64,000 bases of DNA, taken from Epiperipatus broadwayi (lineage: Eukaryota; Onychophora; Udeonychophora; Euonychophora; Peripatidae). The DNA lies in contig JAQFVV010000018.1 in the NCBI GenBank assembly GCA_028023455.1, positions 11,182,771 to 11,246,770 of the forward strand, written 5' to 3'. The notes under the pieces are model-generated. The model saw only the letters and a program-made list of their open reading frames with translations. It ran no database searches and had not been told where the DNA came from. Of the stretch, positions 25,756 to 38,448 are shown one piece after another; position 1 is the stretch's first letter; every line of letters begins with the position of its first letter. Made by a program: the position numbers and the translations under genes.

Positions 25756-25862
25756 TAATAATAATCTTCCCACACCTCACAGGTAGGTTTTTGTATTTCT
25801 CTCAGTCGAATAATAATAATAATCCCCCACACCTTACAGGTAGGTTATGTATCTCCCTGTCC
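25756..25862. repeat. Tandem duplication of about 55 bp
   Basis: Two units share AATAATAAT, then CCCACACCT, ACAGGTAGGTT and a TGTATYTC segment, starting near 25756 and 25810. The second has extra AAT triplets, so slippage has also occurred. Confidence 0.6.
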
Positions 25863-26390
25863 GTTCACAAGTTGCAATTGCTTACATCTCCCTTCGAGAT
25901 ATTGCGCCAGATAATTTTTACTTTTAGTACATTCTTTTACAAATTTTGTTTCAGAATATCTTTTTCCTATTTTTTTTTCTTTTTAGGAATTTCAAACTCC
26001 ATATTGGAGTAATAGACCACCCACATTCTTTAGATAACATGTTTGTAATTTGATTTACAAATTAATTAAAAACTACCTGATTACATACAAAAAATATATA
26101 TAAATAGAAAGACAAAGATTGATTAAACCCGCCTTTTTAATGGAAGATTCTTTTCACACAAAAAAAATATTTAAAAATTTTTTTTTTTAAATTATCAAAA
26201 AAATAAATAAATATGATATGATACATATACTAATAAATACACACAGAGATAAATACATAAAATATTCCACCATGTAAGCAAATGTTAATTCTCTAATTTT
26301 TTTACATAAATTTATAAATACCTTTATCCAAAGGATATACATTTATAGTGTGTGTTAAATATTTCAAAATAAACTAATATTGTAACGGTC
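25863..26390. other. AT-rich, no gene recognised
   Basis: Low-complexity sequence with poly-T and poly-A runs; nothing coding was recognised. Confidence 0.5.
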
Positions 26391-27345
26391 AGATTCATCT
26401 ATCTCGCTAACACACTGCAGAATTTAAACCCAGACACCGAACTCAACACTAGGAAGGGCTGCTTCCTGGAAATCCTAAGTTCGAATCCAAAGTCTATGCT
26501 CCACAGCGCCGCCTACATGATAACACATCTGATGCTACTAATAATATAACCTTTTTACCAATGTCGGTGGTCAGGGAGAAACAAGAGACTATACTACAAT
26601 ATAAACTTAGGTCTGCTAACTAATGTCTATGGATGATACAAAATAGATATATAAAAGTGATGTAGACCGAGATAGTGGTGTGGATCAAGAAAGTAAATAA
26701 TTAGAATCAAAACAAATAGTAAAATTTAAAAGATTTATTGATTTAACAAATATATATGCGCACTGTCTGTGTATGTAAGACAGCGACATTGAATAATTAA
26801 AAGTGTATGTTGAGACAAAACATCAGTCATATTTACATAATGGCTTGTTAATTAATTCTCTGTACCTCGGGTTAATGCAATAGCATTACTATAATGTGCC
26901 TAAGTAAAATTAATAGAGTTTACGAAGATATGCGAGGTGCTTTGAGTAAATGTAATAAATTATTAAATTAAAAGATTTGAGATAGTAAAGATTTCAATAA
27001 AACATTTATTGAATTCGAGAATAGAATGGACTGATACTCATTAAGCTATAAGATAAGGGATATGATTAAGATCTGCAAATCAATGGAACTAATCACATTA
27101 AGAGATCGGTGGTGCTAATGGGGATTTAATGTAAAGGACGGGGGGTGGTACGTTGAAACCACAGAGCTTTGCAAAATAAAATAACTAATCGAATTAAAAA
27201 ATGATTTATGGGATGGCATCTTGCCATAAGTCCATTGGAAGTTGTGTCACGTGGCAGCCCAAGTCTGAACTCATCCAAGTACTTAGCGACTGTGTGACAA
27301 CTGCGTAGAATTCCCAGGTGTAACAATTCTAGTACACACTAACTG
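26391..27345. repeat. Second GC-richer island starting TGTAACGGT
   Basis: Opens with TGTAACGGTCAG at 26391 and contains ACAAGAGACT at about 26582, echoing the island at 9000. Higher G+C continues to about 27345. No long frame of credible content is present. As at 9000, a retrotransposon LTR is one reading, but between the opening and the ACAAGAGACT word the two islands align poorly by eye. Confidence 0.3.
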
Positions 27346-28632
27346 TGAACCGCAGGAAAAAGAAAAGGGGAAATGATCTTAGCTATTTAAAGCCCTTGAA
27401 GGAACAAAGCGGTCTCAAACATCTGATACACCTACCAGCAACACTCGAACAAAGTACATAAAATATTTTAAAAATGACTCATTTTAGTTTAATAAGGCTC
27501 CTAATCAATTCCCAAATATTTATTTTATGAAAGTCCGCATATTCTCAACTTCAGAATTATAAGTTTTGGAAATTAAGCAAAAGACAATAAAACATTTAAA
27601 ATGGGAAAATGCACAATTATGGGGTTTTATAAGAATATAGGAATTAATATGCAATCACGCATTTGTATACTATTCACTCATTAACCTTGCACATATCCTC
27701 GCATTATGTTAAAACAAATAGAGATATGGATTCTTAAATGCAAAATTATTTAATGATTAAAAGATAGTAAGATAGCCCTTGAATGAGTGATTTTACGAGA
27801 TATTATAATAAGACCAATTTATAATTAAAAAGCGCTAATCGGCGGCATATTTATTTAACAAAAAGAGAGGGAGTAATTCGTTCTATCGATGGCTATACTG
27901 GCACACCATCATAATAAAAGAAAACATTAATAAATACAAAATATTAACCCAAGTATAGAGACAGAGCATACTAATTAAGTTACAGAAATTTTACAAAAAA
28001 AACCTTTTAAGATAGAAAACAAATTAAATTAGCTATAGCTTATCTCTTTGAGCTTCAAGCCGCCATATTAAACTTTTTAAAATACTGGCCTGACATACAA
28101 TTTTCACAATAACTTCAGTTTTAATTATGTTAGAGCAAAAACAATTACATTGCTAGAAACTAGAAACATTAAGGAAAACAATAAACATAAAATAAATGGT
28201 GATAACTATATAAAAAAATAAGGGGAAGAAAAGAAATTTTCACATCCGAAATACTTATTATTTTATTGTTTGTTCATAATATGATAGTAACATTAACTAA
28301 AATTGAAAATACATCTTCAGTGATAATTTCTTTGCATTCCTCACAAAACTATCTTTCTAAACATGTATAACATGTCTTACCTGAGATAATCCACAGCTTC
28401 ACAATCTCCAAAAGAAGTCGGATATGACTTCTTCATGTTTATCTTGTACCCCAAATGTTCTAAAAGTCAAGGGCGTCTATAAAGAAAAAGATTCATCCTA
28501 ATAAAAGATACAAAAGAAATCATCATAGCAATTGGCTTCTTGTCTGTCTAAAACTAGAAATTGTAGGCTACTGTCTATATCACTATGATAAAATGAGTTT
28601 CATCTCTTCATTTTATATTTTTTGTGTACATC
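27346..28632. other. AT-rich, no gene recognised
   Basis: No recognised frame. A splice-donor-like GTAAGAC is visible on the minus strand at about 28377-28383, but no exon could be read next to it. Confidence 0.4.
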
Positions 28633-28723
28633 AGTGATGTTTATATTCTTTATGGACACCAGTTATGTTTATATTCTTTATGCACAAAAGTGATGTTTAT
28701 ATTCTTTATGCACAGAAGTGATG
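28633..28723. repeat. 28-bp tandem repeat, about 3.2 copies
   Basis: AGTGATGTTTATATTCTTTA-type units start at 28633, 28661, 28689 and 28717, each followed by TGSACA. The period is 28 bp, which is not a multiple of three, so the open frame across it is incidental. Confidence 0.8.
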
Positions 28724-28751
28724 CTATCTTATTATATTTATTGTACTACAT

Positions 28752-28900
28752 AGATATAATTTATCTGCATATAGTGTATTTGTTAGCTATTGTCTTGAAA
28801 ATAATGTTATGAAACATATACCAAAACGAAAGCATGAATCACGTATATATAATTTATTTGCATACGGATCATTTGTTAGCTATAGACTTGAAAAACGTAA
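28752..28900. repeat. Direct duplication, spacing about 95 bp
   Basis: ATATAATTTATYTGCATA ... ATTTGTTAGCTATNGNCTTG occurs at 28752 and again at about 28847 with a few substitutions. It immediately follows the 28-bp array. Confidence 0.6.
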
Positions 28901-31879
28901 ACAAGAATCGGAATTATAACAAATTACTTATAAACCATATTATATTATATATATAAACATAATTAATGATTTTCATAATAAATTATACTTTTTGAAAAAC
29001 ATTATTTTTATAAGTGTAAAACGTTAAAAGTTACATTAGATATTAATTATATACGAACGTAAATAACTAACACACACAAATTACAAATTAAAAATAATTA
29101 ATAAAAATCATAATTTATATAAAAAATATATTATGCTTTTACCAAAAAAATAAAAAAATAAAATTTTTAAATGTTATTTACAAAATTACATTCAAACGCT
29201 TCTGTCAGCCATTTTGTAATAGTACCGGAGATATGTCATCTGTAGCCCCGTAAATTATTTTTGTCTTTTATTGCTCCGTGATAAGTACAAAAATTATTAA
29301 AAAAGACAAAAGAATTAAATACTGTGGTTGATTAAAACTGCTGCCAAAAATTAACCGATTTTTTTGAAATAAACATTTTCTGAAAGCTAGGTCATGGAGC
29401 TTTCTAACGATCGTATTTTTATCTACGTCACATTTATACCTTTTACGTCAGTAAAGAAAGAAAACAAAACATCATCTGAACGTCACCTGATGCGCGCTCG
29501 CAGTGCTCAAAGAGCTGTTATAAGAAGGAATATAATTTCATAAGAGCTCTTGGGTTACCTCATCAGAAATAGAGCATTTAAATGTATTTCATATGGAGAC
29601 TTTCCTAGTTTGACGGCGGCAGCATTTACAAGAATTTGGCAGCAACTTTTGGTTCAAAGTTCACATATTCAGCAGCGGTGGCAGTTTTCAAGGCTTCTTA
29701 AGTAAAGGCATGATGTCCAGCAGACGGCTATTTCCGAAAGGAAAATAGCCTTCTTGCCAGCTCTACTCTGACATTTTAAATTTCTCGTTAAAGGCTGGGG
29801 TGTGCAGTTCTTCGAATACACCTGACTTTAGCTTCTGGTAGTGGAATAAATTCTTAACTCAGCAAATTCAATTCTTACAAAATAGCTTTTGACTCACAAC
29901 TATAATTGAAGACTTTAAAATTTACTTGACAATTAATTCCTCACTTTAATAATAAATTGTTTGAAGACTAATTGCCCACTACTCACCTGTTCACTACTTT
30001 TTTAAATAAAACCAACCTTATATATGTGAGAGCTGTACAATAATACTGCCCTGTAGCATAACAAAAATACCCAGAAAAAAGATTTGCTATCTAATCAATG
30101 CTGTAATTAAACTTATGTGAACATCCAAAGGAATTTAATAAATGTTATAATTAATTTTACTATTGTTAATTACCTTGTAGATATTCGGATTAAAACTTTA
30201 ATTTCATTTAAGAAAAACCTTCGCCAATTAAAAATACCTTAAGTGGACATCTGTATTTCTCGATAAGCCACTAGAATATATTAATTAAAACTATTGTTTT
30301 CTGACCAACCCTCATTTACTTTTTACATAAAATTGATGGCGTGATTTTAAAATCTAAAATAACTTATTTACTTCTTTTAATTTTCAATGTTTAAATTACT
30401 TATGAGATGAATATAATTTTATTTTAAACTAAAACAAATATTACGAATGTAATATAATTTTTTTATGAATAGATTTAAACAGAAATAATTTTAAATAACA
30501 AAATATTATTTTAACTTAAATTTTTAAAATGAATATATCGCAGTATGTGTGTAAATATGACCTATATAACCTAATTTTTAAACAAATATCTTTATGTGTA
30601 CATACATATAATTTATATTAGTTATTTCTGCTGGGAATTAGAAATATATATAACACTAGCGTTTTACTCATGGTTTAAAATTAGGTGGGATTTTCGGCAT
30701 ATAAACGCATTACAGACACACTATAATATATTGTGGGTTTAAACTAAGGTATGAGGGCAGGAAAGATGTGAGAAAAGGTGAAACGAAGATCTACAAAGAA
30801 AATCTTACTGTTTCAATATATGTGTTAGTTATGTATGCAAGGAGATGGGAATCTAATATAGACCAACTCTCATTGTTTATTCAACTAATTCAATAAAGTT
30901 AGCTGTGCCAAATTGTTGGCTACAGACATCTTGTGCATGGACGTTCTACGGTCTGGCACAATATATATAAAATCCAATAGAATTACTTTCTTCATTTTTT
31001 TTTTAAAAAAAAACTATTTATTAATAATGATGATGGTTATTTTAATGAAAAATGTTTAATATCAGATCTATTGACATTGGTATAGTCATTTGTGCTTCAA
31101 TGAAGTTCCAGGTCTGATTTAATCAGAAATGATCATTTATTTTTATTATTCAAAAAATATTCATCAACAGTATCTTAATTGTTAATGTTTTATATTTATA
31201 AAGAGAGCAAGAGAAATAATTTTGATACTCTTAGTCCTAAAAATGTGAAAATATTTATTGAGGGTATATTATCAATCTTTTTTATATATATCTTTTCTTT
31301 TGTCAATTTTTTTAATGTCTTCCCTTTGAAGAGAATTAATCCATTTTTAGTTTTAGAAAAAGAGCCCCCCCCCTCCCCAATTTTTGTAATATTTTTATTA
31401 TATCTTTTATTTTATACTAGCATTGTGAACTTATATGATGTCTTTTCTCCTTTTATTTATTTTTTCTTATGGTTTTTAGTTCAGCAAATCTTTCCATGTT
31501 TAAGAACTAAGGTGATATGGATAATTTTATTCAACTGTCCAAATTTAGATTGTCTTTTTATTTTATTTGATTGAGAACGATATAATAGGAGTATTATGTA
31601 TTCTAGTTTGTTACTTTTCCAGTTTACTATTGAACTGAATAAAATGCTCAAGAAATATAACTATCATTTACTTATTTGTATTTTCATTTCATAAAATGAC
31701 ATTTATTTTTTAAAGTATGACATTTCTTTGAAGCTTTGTCTTTTTCATTTGTCTTTTTTATATACATACCTTAAAGATTATTTAATCTTTTTTCTTACTA
31801 TTTTCTTTTCAGTAATCACTTTCTTTAATGGCTTTTCTGTGAAGTTGCCTATTCACTAATTCTCTAATTTCTAATTTAA
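28901..31879. other. No gene recognised
   Basis: AT-rich except 29400-29800, which is noticeably GC-richer (CACCTGATGCGCGCTCGCAG, GACGGCGGCAGC). That patch could be a 5' untranslated exon or an old repeat; no frame or promoter motif settles it. The open frame at 31179-31574 is hydrophobic low-complexity sequence. Confidence 0.4.
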
Positions 31880-32571
31880 GATTTAGTTCATTCTTAATAA
31901 TTCTTGAGTTTCTCTAGTCTTTTTAATATATCTCATCTGTTATATAATATTATTTTGGAAGTTACCAATCTGGTTTTCTCTGTATTTTCATTTCAATTTA
32001 ATTCTTATCATGCCTTCCTCTACTAAAATCTTCTCAAGGCTAATAATTTTTTGATTTAGTTCATTCTTAATAATTCTTGAGTTTCTCTAGTCTTTTTAAT
32101 ATATCTCATCTGTTATATAATAATATTTTGGAAGTTACCAATCTGGTTTTCTCTGTATTTTCATTTCAATTTAATTCTTATCATGCCTTCCTCTACTAAA
32201 ATCTTCTCAAGGCTAATAATTTTTTGATTTAGTTCATTCTTAATAATTCTTGAGTTTCTCTAGTCTTTTTAATATATCTCATCTGTTATATAATATTATT
32301 TTGGAAGTTACCAATCTGGTTTTCTCTGTATTTTCATTTCAATTTAATTCTTATCATGCCTTCCTCTACTAAAATCTTCTCAAGGCTAATAATTTTTTGA
32401 TTTAGTTCATTCTTAATAATTCTTGAGTTTCTCTAGTCTTTTTAATATATCTCATCTGTTATATAATAATATTTTGGAAGTTACCAATCTGGTTTTTTCT
32501 GTATTTTCATTTCAATTTAATTCTTATCATGTCTTCCTCTACTAAAATCTTCTCAAGGCTAATAATTTTTT
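31880..32571. repeat. Four-copy 173-bp tandem array
   Basis: The word GATTTAGTTCATTC starts at 31880, 32053, 32226 and 32399, so the period is exactly 173 bp, and the array ends at about 32571. Copies are almost identical. Copies 1 and 3 read TAATATTATTTTGG where copies 2 and 4 read TAATAATATTTTGG. Copy 4 has two further changes (GGTTTTTTCTG and CATGTCTTCC). This is a young satellite-like array in otherwise unique DNA. Confidence 0.95.
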
Positions 32572-33506
32572 AACTTTTGTACAATCTTTATGATCATTAC
32601 AATATTGGTTCAATTAGTATATTCATTATTTTGTTCTTATATATCTACTTTTCACCATATTTCATACACAACATCTATATTGTCTGTGAATGAATGCTGT
32701 AGTTTTGAATGGCATTTTAAAAATACTTTTTAAAAAAAAAACTCAATGCATATCTTTAGCTATCTACTATCAGGGACACAAACAGAAAATATGAAGTTTT
32801 AAAATGATCAGTTATATTATGGGTCTTGAATTATAAAAAGAAAACTGAGTAAACAGAACATGAATAGACTTAGTTCTGAAACATTCTGATAAAGTTGGAA
32901 TGGAGTAATGATGCTTTTGATTAACTATTAACAGAAATCATGAATGGTGCAGGAAATGTTTTCCTTTTTTAATTTATTGAGAAATTTATAAATAAATTTA
33001 TATTGACAGCATTTATATAAAATTGTAATTACGTAAATTTTAAATTTATAGATAGACAACAATCTAATTTATAAATTAAAATTTGATTTTATTTGTAATA
33101 AAATTAAATTATTTTAGCAAATGAAAGATATTAATCAAAATCATATATTACACCAAAAAGAAAAAAATGCAATGGGATCAACTGCAATAATCTAATAAAA
33201 CAAGCTTAAGACTTATCCTTTCTAAAGTTAAACTATTTCTTAAATAAAGTCTTCTATAAATTCTGTATTAATCTTTCAATCAACTTTTAAAAAGTCTAAA
33301 TATAATTTACTTTTCTTCAATAAAGTCAAAAATATATATATTTTTTACTAATTCTAAATATCAGCATGTTAAAACTTGTCGCAGTAGTATCATTCTAAAT
33401 AGAGACGGAGTTGGAAGAACTTTTAGGAACTTCTCAAAAAAACGCTTGAATCATCAATGTTATAGAACCAAAATATTTTTTTGTATATATAGAGAAGCCA
33501 CAACAT
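32572..33506. other. AT-rich, no gene recognised
   Basis: Nothing recognised beyond poly-A/T tracts. Confidence 0.5.
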
Positions 33507-33593
33507 ATGCTGTAACAATATATACTACTTTAATAGTACATTCATTATCCAAAAAAAATAAACATGCTGTAACAATATATACTACTTTAATTG
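33507..33593. repeat. 57-bp tandem duplication
   Basis: ATGCTGTAACAATATATACT followed by ACTTTAAT starts at 33507 and 33564. Confidence 0.75.
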
Positions 33594-35000
33594 TGCATTA
33601 TCCCCCAAAAAATAAAAAAATTAAAGTTAATTTTACCATATAGCAACAACCATTTCTCCTCTCGGAACACCATACACAATAATGTTTAGTATTAGTTTTA
33701 CAAGATTTATGAACATTTCTAAAACTGGTACAAACTTAAAATTGTCAAAACATATAAAAGAAGATGTAGACTGATGATAAAAAGATTGCTATTATATTTC
33801 TATAGAAAAAAAGAATATCATTCAGAGTGTATTTTGGATGAAAGTTGGAATTTTGCTATTTTATTTAAAAAAATAAAAGTATGATACAGTCAGTTTTTTA
33901 TTTTATTTTTAATTTTTGTGTAAATGAATGAACATACATTGTAAATGTGTACTCACAATTTATTATTAATAACTATATTTAATTATTTTTTTAAATTTTG
34001 TTTGTACTATAATCTCAATTTATAGAAGCACACCAAACTTATAAAAATTGTAATCAGAGCTTATCAATAAAATGTGAGCTATTTATAGTAATATATACAA
34101 GGGAAGCTTAGAACAAAATATAATGGATATTATGACTCCACATACTTGATAGTGACTGAAGTCATCACATCCATTTATTATGGTTTTATTTTTATAATTA
34201 TATTTGAATGCATTAAGTTTGGAAACAGGTACTTTAGTAAGTGTCTTAAGAAAATAAAAAATTGCATTAATATAGAAATTATATAAATGGGAAAGCCATC
34301 TGTGTAGTATGAAAAACTTTTGAGTAGATGTTTAAATAAGTATTAAAAAATGCTTACTGAGGCTAAAATAGATGAAAAAATAATAAATTATGTAAAGCTG
34401 GAAATTAAATTACTTTGTCTTTTTTAAAATCATTTTTGCAGGCCTGATATTTTTTTGTTTTGAAAATTGTACAATTGTCTTCTTTTTATAAAACTCTTTA
34501 TTAGTGTTTTACTCTTGTTTTTTATTAACAGTCTTTTTACTTGTCTCAAAAAAAATATGACCAAATCTTTTTTTTTTAATGAAATGAAAAAAAGTTTCAG
34601 CTATTTTTCATGTCAACTGATTTGTCATAAAATTGTAATGAAATAAGAAATCTTTTTGTTTTTATTTTTGTTTCATTATTTGATTGTTAGAATATGTTTG
34701 TTTTTTTTTCAGTTTAACATAGGCTTTTGAATTAAAGATTTCTGGATCAATTCTCTGCTAAATGGGGGTGGGGGACATTCAGTTTGGTCAGTCAAATGGA
34801 ATAATTGTACTCAAATGAATAATTGAATACTCATTATGTCACATGTTCTGAATAGCTATCCATAGTGGTTATTTACCATTGAAGCAATATTTTTTCAAAA
34901 TTTTGTTCTAGTAATAATATCATTAGTTATTTTCCAAAAGACTGGTCTCATATACCAAATTAGAACACTTTCTCTAAGCCATTCTATTTTATATCTACTT
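33594..35000. other. AT-rich, no gene recognised
   Basis: Low-complexity DNA with several poly-T tracts; no credible coding frame. Confidence 0.5.
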
Positions 35001-35290
35001 GATAGTTAAATTTCTTACTTTTTTTTTTTTGGAATTTTTCAAATTAGTGTTGCTAGTTAAAACATATTGTTTTACTAGATTATCCATCCTGTTTCCCCGA
35101 AAATAAGACCAACCAGAATGTAAGCCCTAGCATGATTTTTCAGGATTGATAGTTAAATTTCTTGCTTTTTTTTTGAAATTTTTCAAATTAGTGTTGCTAG
35201 TTAAAACGTATTGTTTTACTAGATTATCCATCCTGTTTCCCCAAAAATAAGACCAACCAGAATGTAAACCCTAACATGATTTTTCAGGAT
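35001..35290. repeat. 147-bp tandem duplication of a dispersed repeat
   Basis: Units start at 35001 and 35148 (GATAGTTAAATTTCTTRCTT) and share CATCCTGTTTCCCCRAAAAT, AAGACCAACCAGAATGTAA and CATGATTTTTCAGGAT. After the second unit the text runs on with ATAAGCCCTACTCCAAATAT. The GAAAATAAGACC / AATATAAGCCC theme looks like the end of a DNA transposon, but I cannot name the family with certainty. Confidence 0.75.
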
Positions 35291-37049
35291 ATTTATAAGC
35301 CCTACTCCAAATATAAGACGTAATTAAGATTATCAACTAGATAGACATTTTTGTTTTCCTATTGAAACACAATGGAAATATTGTAAAGTAATGAATGTAT
35401 AAACAAACAATATTATTGACATTAGTGCCTTAAATAAATGGTAATATAAACTACATATTTATGTATTTTCCCTTCAATCATTTTGGTATCTGTATAGAAA
35501 AATAATTTATTCACCACATGCCAATATATCTGACATTTTATAATTTCATTTATGTATTTTTAAGTATTTATTTTATTTAATACATACATTTACAATAGTT
35601 GATGTAGTTTTAGAGATTCGTCACGATTGATTTTTTAAACATTTGTTTCCTTTAAAAGACTTCAAATAACGGAATAATCTTTTTTTTTACCATTCCTGTC
35701 TCGCAAGTTATCAATTAACACTTAATTTAATGAATTCTAGAGGAATTGGGGAGGGCTTCTGGAGCAAGAATCTTACAGCTTTTTGTAAAGAGAAATACTT
35801 GGAATCAATGCAGATTTTTGTATACTAGTCTCAGTTAAATGCAAGAGACTCATATTTTAATTACCATTATTGATTGCAAATACGACAAATGCTATAATAA
35901 TCAGAAATTACGATTTATTTATGTATATACATACAAACAAATAATAAACCCACAGAAAATGTCATTTTATTGGTTTTCTATCCGGGATTAAATTCAGTAT
36001 AACAACATTTAATGATCTATTGTCTTGTGGGGTTTATTTAACTACCCTAGCTAGTTTGATGCAAAATTCATTTGATTGGCTATTTATTGACTTATTGTGC
36101 ATGGACAATATATGGCCTTATGCTAGACTCCTGCACAGACTAACCACTAATATTTATTAATATAACTGTTCACAATCCAGTTTTAAGGCTTAATAATCTT
36201 ACAAGCTTTAAGTTAAGCTAAAAATTATTGATATTACTACTATTAGAACTAGACTAATGTAAACTCTCAGGCAGTAGTGCTCGAAAACTAATATTAAGCA
36301 ATTCAAATATGGGAAAACAAACTATCATGTGAGCCAGATGCTCTTTAATATCTATTTTAATAATAATAATAAAATAAATATAATCAAATGACCAGGTAGG
36401 AATCATGCATCTACCTGGCATTAATGACTGAAACTTATGAATTAACTGATAGGAATGGGCATCTACTTAAAAATAATGATAATAATAATACAAGTGTAAG
36501 TGGCAAGAACAACATATTTACTCTTATTTATGAACAATCAAAGAATATATCAAACATATATACAATAGGAACATGTTTCTACCAAATAAATACTGCTCAA
36601 ATTAAGTGGATGAGTGTGAGCAACAGGAAAATTGTATCACTTATTTCTGGACAATAAAAAATTTATATATGTTTTAATTGTAAGCAGTTACGTTATATAG
36701 CTGTACTAGAAAAATAAACAATTAGATAGTTGGCAGCATGTTCCTCAGGTTTGAGAATAAAAAATTATTTTATTAATGGGGGGAAATAATATTATAAGTT
36801 TTTTTAGGCCTATTTTTTAAAAAAGTCATTTAACTCAATCGTAAAATCCTCAGATGATAGTACAAAAATTCTCAAACATTATATATATTTAAGTGTATAT
36901 TTAAAAAATAAGAACAAAATAAGATTTTGTTAACTTTGTAAATTTTTTATTTTTAATTGATCAGAGTTGTTTCCCTTTCTTTATCTCTATTTAATGAAAA
37001 AGAAAATCAAATCAGTGTAATTAACAGATTATCTTCTTGGTTTTTTTTT
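35291..37049. other. AT-rich, no gene recognised
   Basis: Contains a small hairpin CCAGGTAG...CTACCTGG at 36391-36418. The 77-codon frame at 36424-36657 is Asn-rich and unrecognised. Confidence 0.4.
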
Positions 37050-37060
37050 TTGCAAGAGTT

Positions 37061-37166
37061 CTATATGTCATAGCATCAGTCGGGAGGCAAACCCGCAACA
37101 ACCATCTGCAACCAACTGCTTGCTTGCAAGGTGGCTGCGCTGGTTTCTCAGCCAACAACGCTAGAC
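37061..37166 (-). mobile_element. tRNA-derived SINE with 11-bp target site duplication
   Basis: Read on the minus strand, the tRNA-like body (37161 down to 37073) starts GCGTTGTTGGCTGAG and has a box B-like GCGGGTTTGCCTCCC. It ends ACTGATGCTATGACATATAG, matching the other copies. The insertion is flanked by perfect 11-bp direct repeats, TTGCAAGAGTT at 37050-37060 and 37167-37177. The body is longer than the 45.6-kb copy because of extra sequence around the anticodon arm (CCACCTTGCAAGCAAGCAG). The flanking repeat is the hallmark of LINE-assisted insertion. Confidence 0.8.
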
Positions 37167-37177
37167 TTGCAAGAGTT

Positions 37178-38272
37178 GGTTTTTAATTATAAAGAAATGT
37201 CAAGAATTTTATCTTGTTAAATGTAAGTTCTTAATTTGATTTTCAAATCTCTATGATTAAGGAGAGAAATGTCTGAACAATTGTTTTTATGAAATTTTAT
37301 TTAATTGGTTGTCATGAAAATTATCATGTAAGAGACAGATTGTAATTGGGTTGTGGGCAGATTGCTCTAAAAAAATATGTGGGTGTATGAATCAGTGACC
37401 ATACCCAAGTGTCTGGAAAGAGATTATTGCTAACTTAACTATTGAAGAGAGCCATCAAATCTTAATTCTACTGCTGAAAAAGATAGTAGAAGAAAGTATT
37501 CCTAACTTAGCTGTTGAAGAGAAAGCAGTGAAGTTTTAATCCAGCTGCTGAAAAGAAAGAAGCCTTTATCAACCTGTGGCATAACACAGCAGGAATCTTA
37601 ACCAAGCTATTGAATATAATAATAGAAACTTGTAATCCAGCTTTTAGCATACTATGAGTTTAACACTAAAAATGGTTTGTACATTGAAAACCATGTGCTA
37701 GATTAAGCTAAGAGCTAGGTATCACCTTCCTTCATGTAACCTACCTTCATTGGAAAAAAATGTAGGAAGATAAAAAAAACCCTTTAAGGAGCCTGCAACC
37801 AAGAGCAGTGAGTCTGAATACATCTCACCTGGAAATTCAAGAGGAGAACCAAATGGACAAATTTTGCTATTTTACAATTGCTTGGAATTACTACAGACCA
37901 TAAAAATGACATATTAACCATGCTATGTCTAAAGTACCTTCAAGGAGAAGTTCAGTTGAATAGCGAACTGGAAATTGCAACTGAAAAGGACTCACTCCAT
38001 TACTAAAGCCATGGCTAGGGGTATTTTTTGTATCTACACTATATTTTTATTAATAGATACTCTTTTTGTTTCATAAATGTATTAAGTTTTTTTCTTTCTC
38101 TCAATTTGCCTTTTGGGTAGAATCAAAGATTATTATCTTTGATTTTTGAAAATAATTAGCAAATTCTTAGTTATTTTTAAAGAAATAACGTAATGAATTG
38201 AAAGTTAATCTATGAATAAAAATTACTTAATATGTTAATAAACTAAAGGTCAGCATTTCAAATTAATGCACA
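37178..38272. other. No gene; diverged short tandem text at 37430-37640
   Basis: From 37430 a unit of about 72 bp with CTAACTTARCTRTTGAAGAG and AATYCWRCTGCTGAAAA is repeated at 37502 and, more weakly, near 37598. The surrounding 37370-38020 is a little GC-richer than average and otherwise unrecognised. Confidence 0.35.
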
Positions 38273-38448
38273 TGCACTTTATGAATCTTAATAATAAATG
38301 AATATTTTCATTTTCAACACAAGATAAAGTCTTTGCGAAAGAATAGAATGAATCCATCTACTCTTTCAACCCAAACGCTTAAGTATGGGCAAATCTTAAG
38401 CACTGGAAATGAAAGCGTGAAGATAAACCAATCACTTTAAATTACTTT
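38273..38448 (+). mobile_element. Solo arm of the 5.7-kb foldback family
   Basis: Aligns with 5660-5845: TAATGCACATGC, then ACAAGATAAAGTCTTTG, AATAGAATGAATCCATCTA, CCCAAACG and GAAAGCGTGAAG, then the centre AATCACTTTAAATTACTTT. The second arm is missing, so only half the palindrome plus its centre remains. Confidence 0.8.

Noticed and set aside
29705-29745. ATGTCCAGCAGACGG as a possible UBL3 first exon
   Set aside because: The first codons (MSS) resemble the vertebrate start, but the frame stops after a few codons and no donor site follows in phase 0.
31179-31574. 131-codon frame rich in Phe, Ile and Leu
   Set aside because: The composition is what T-rich DNA gives in this frame; there is no conserved motif.
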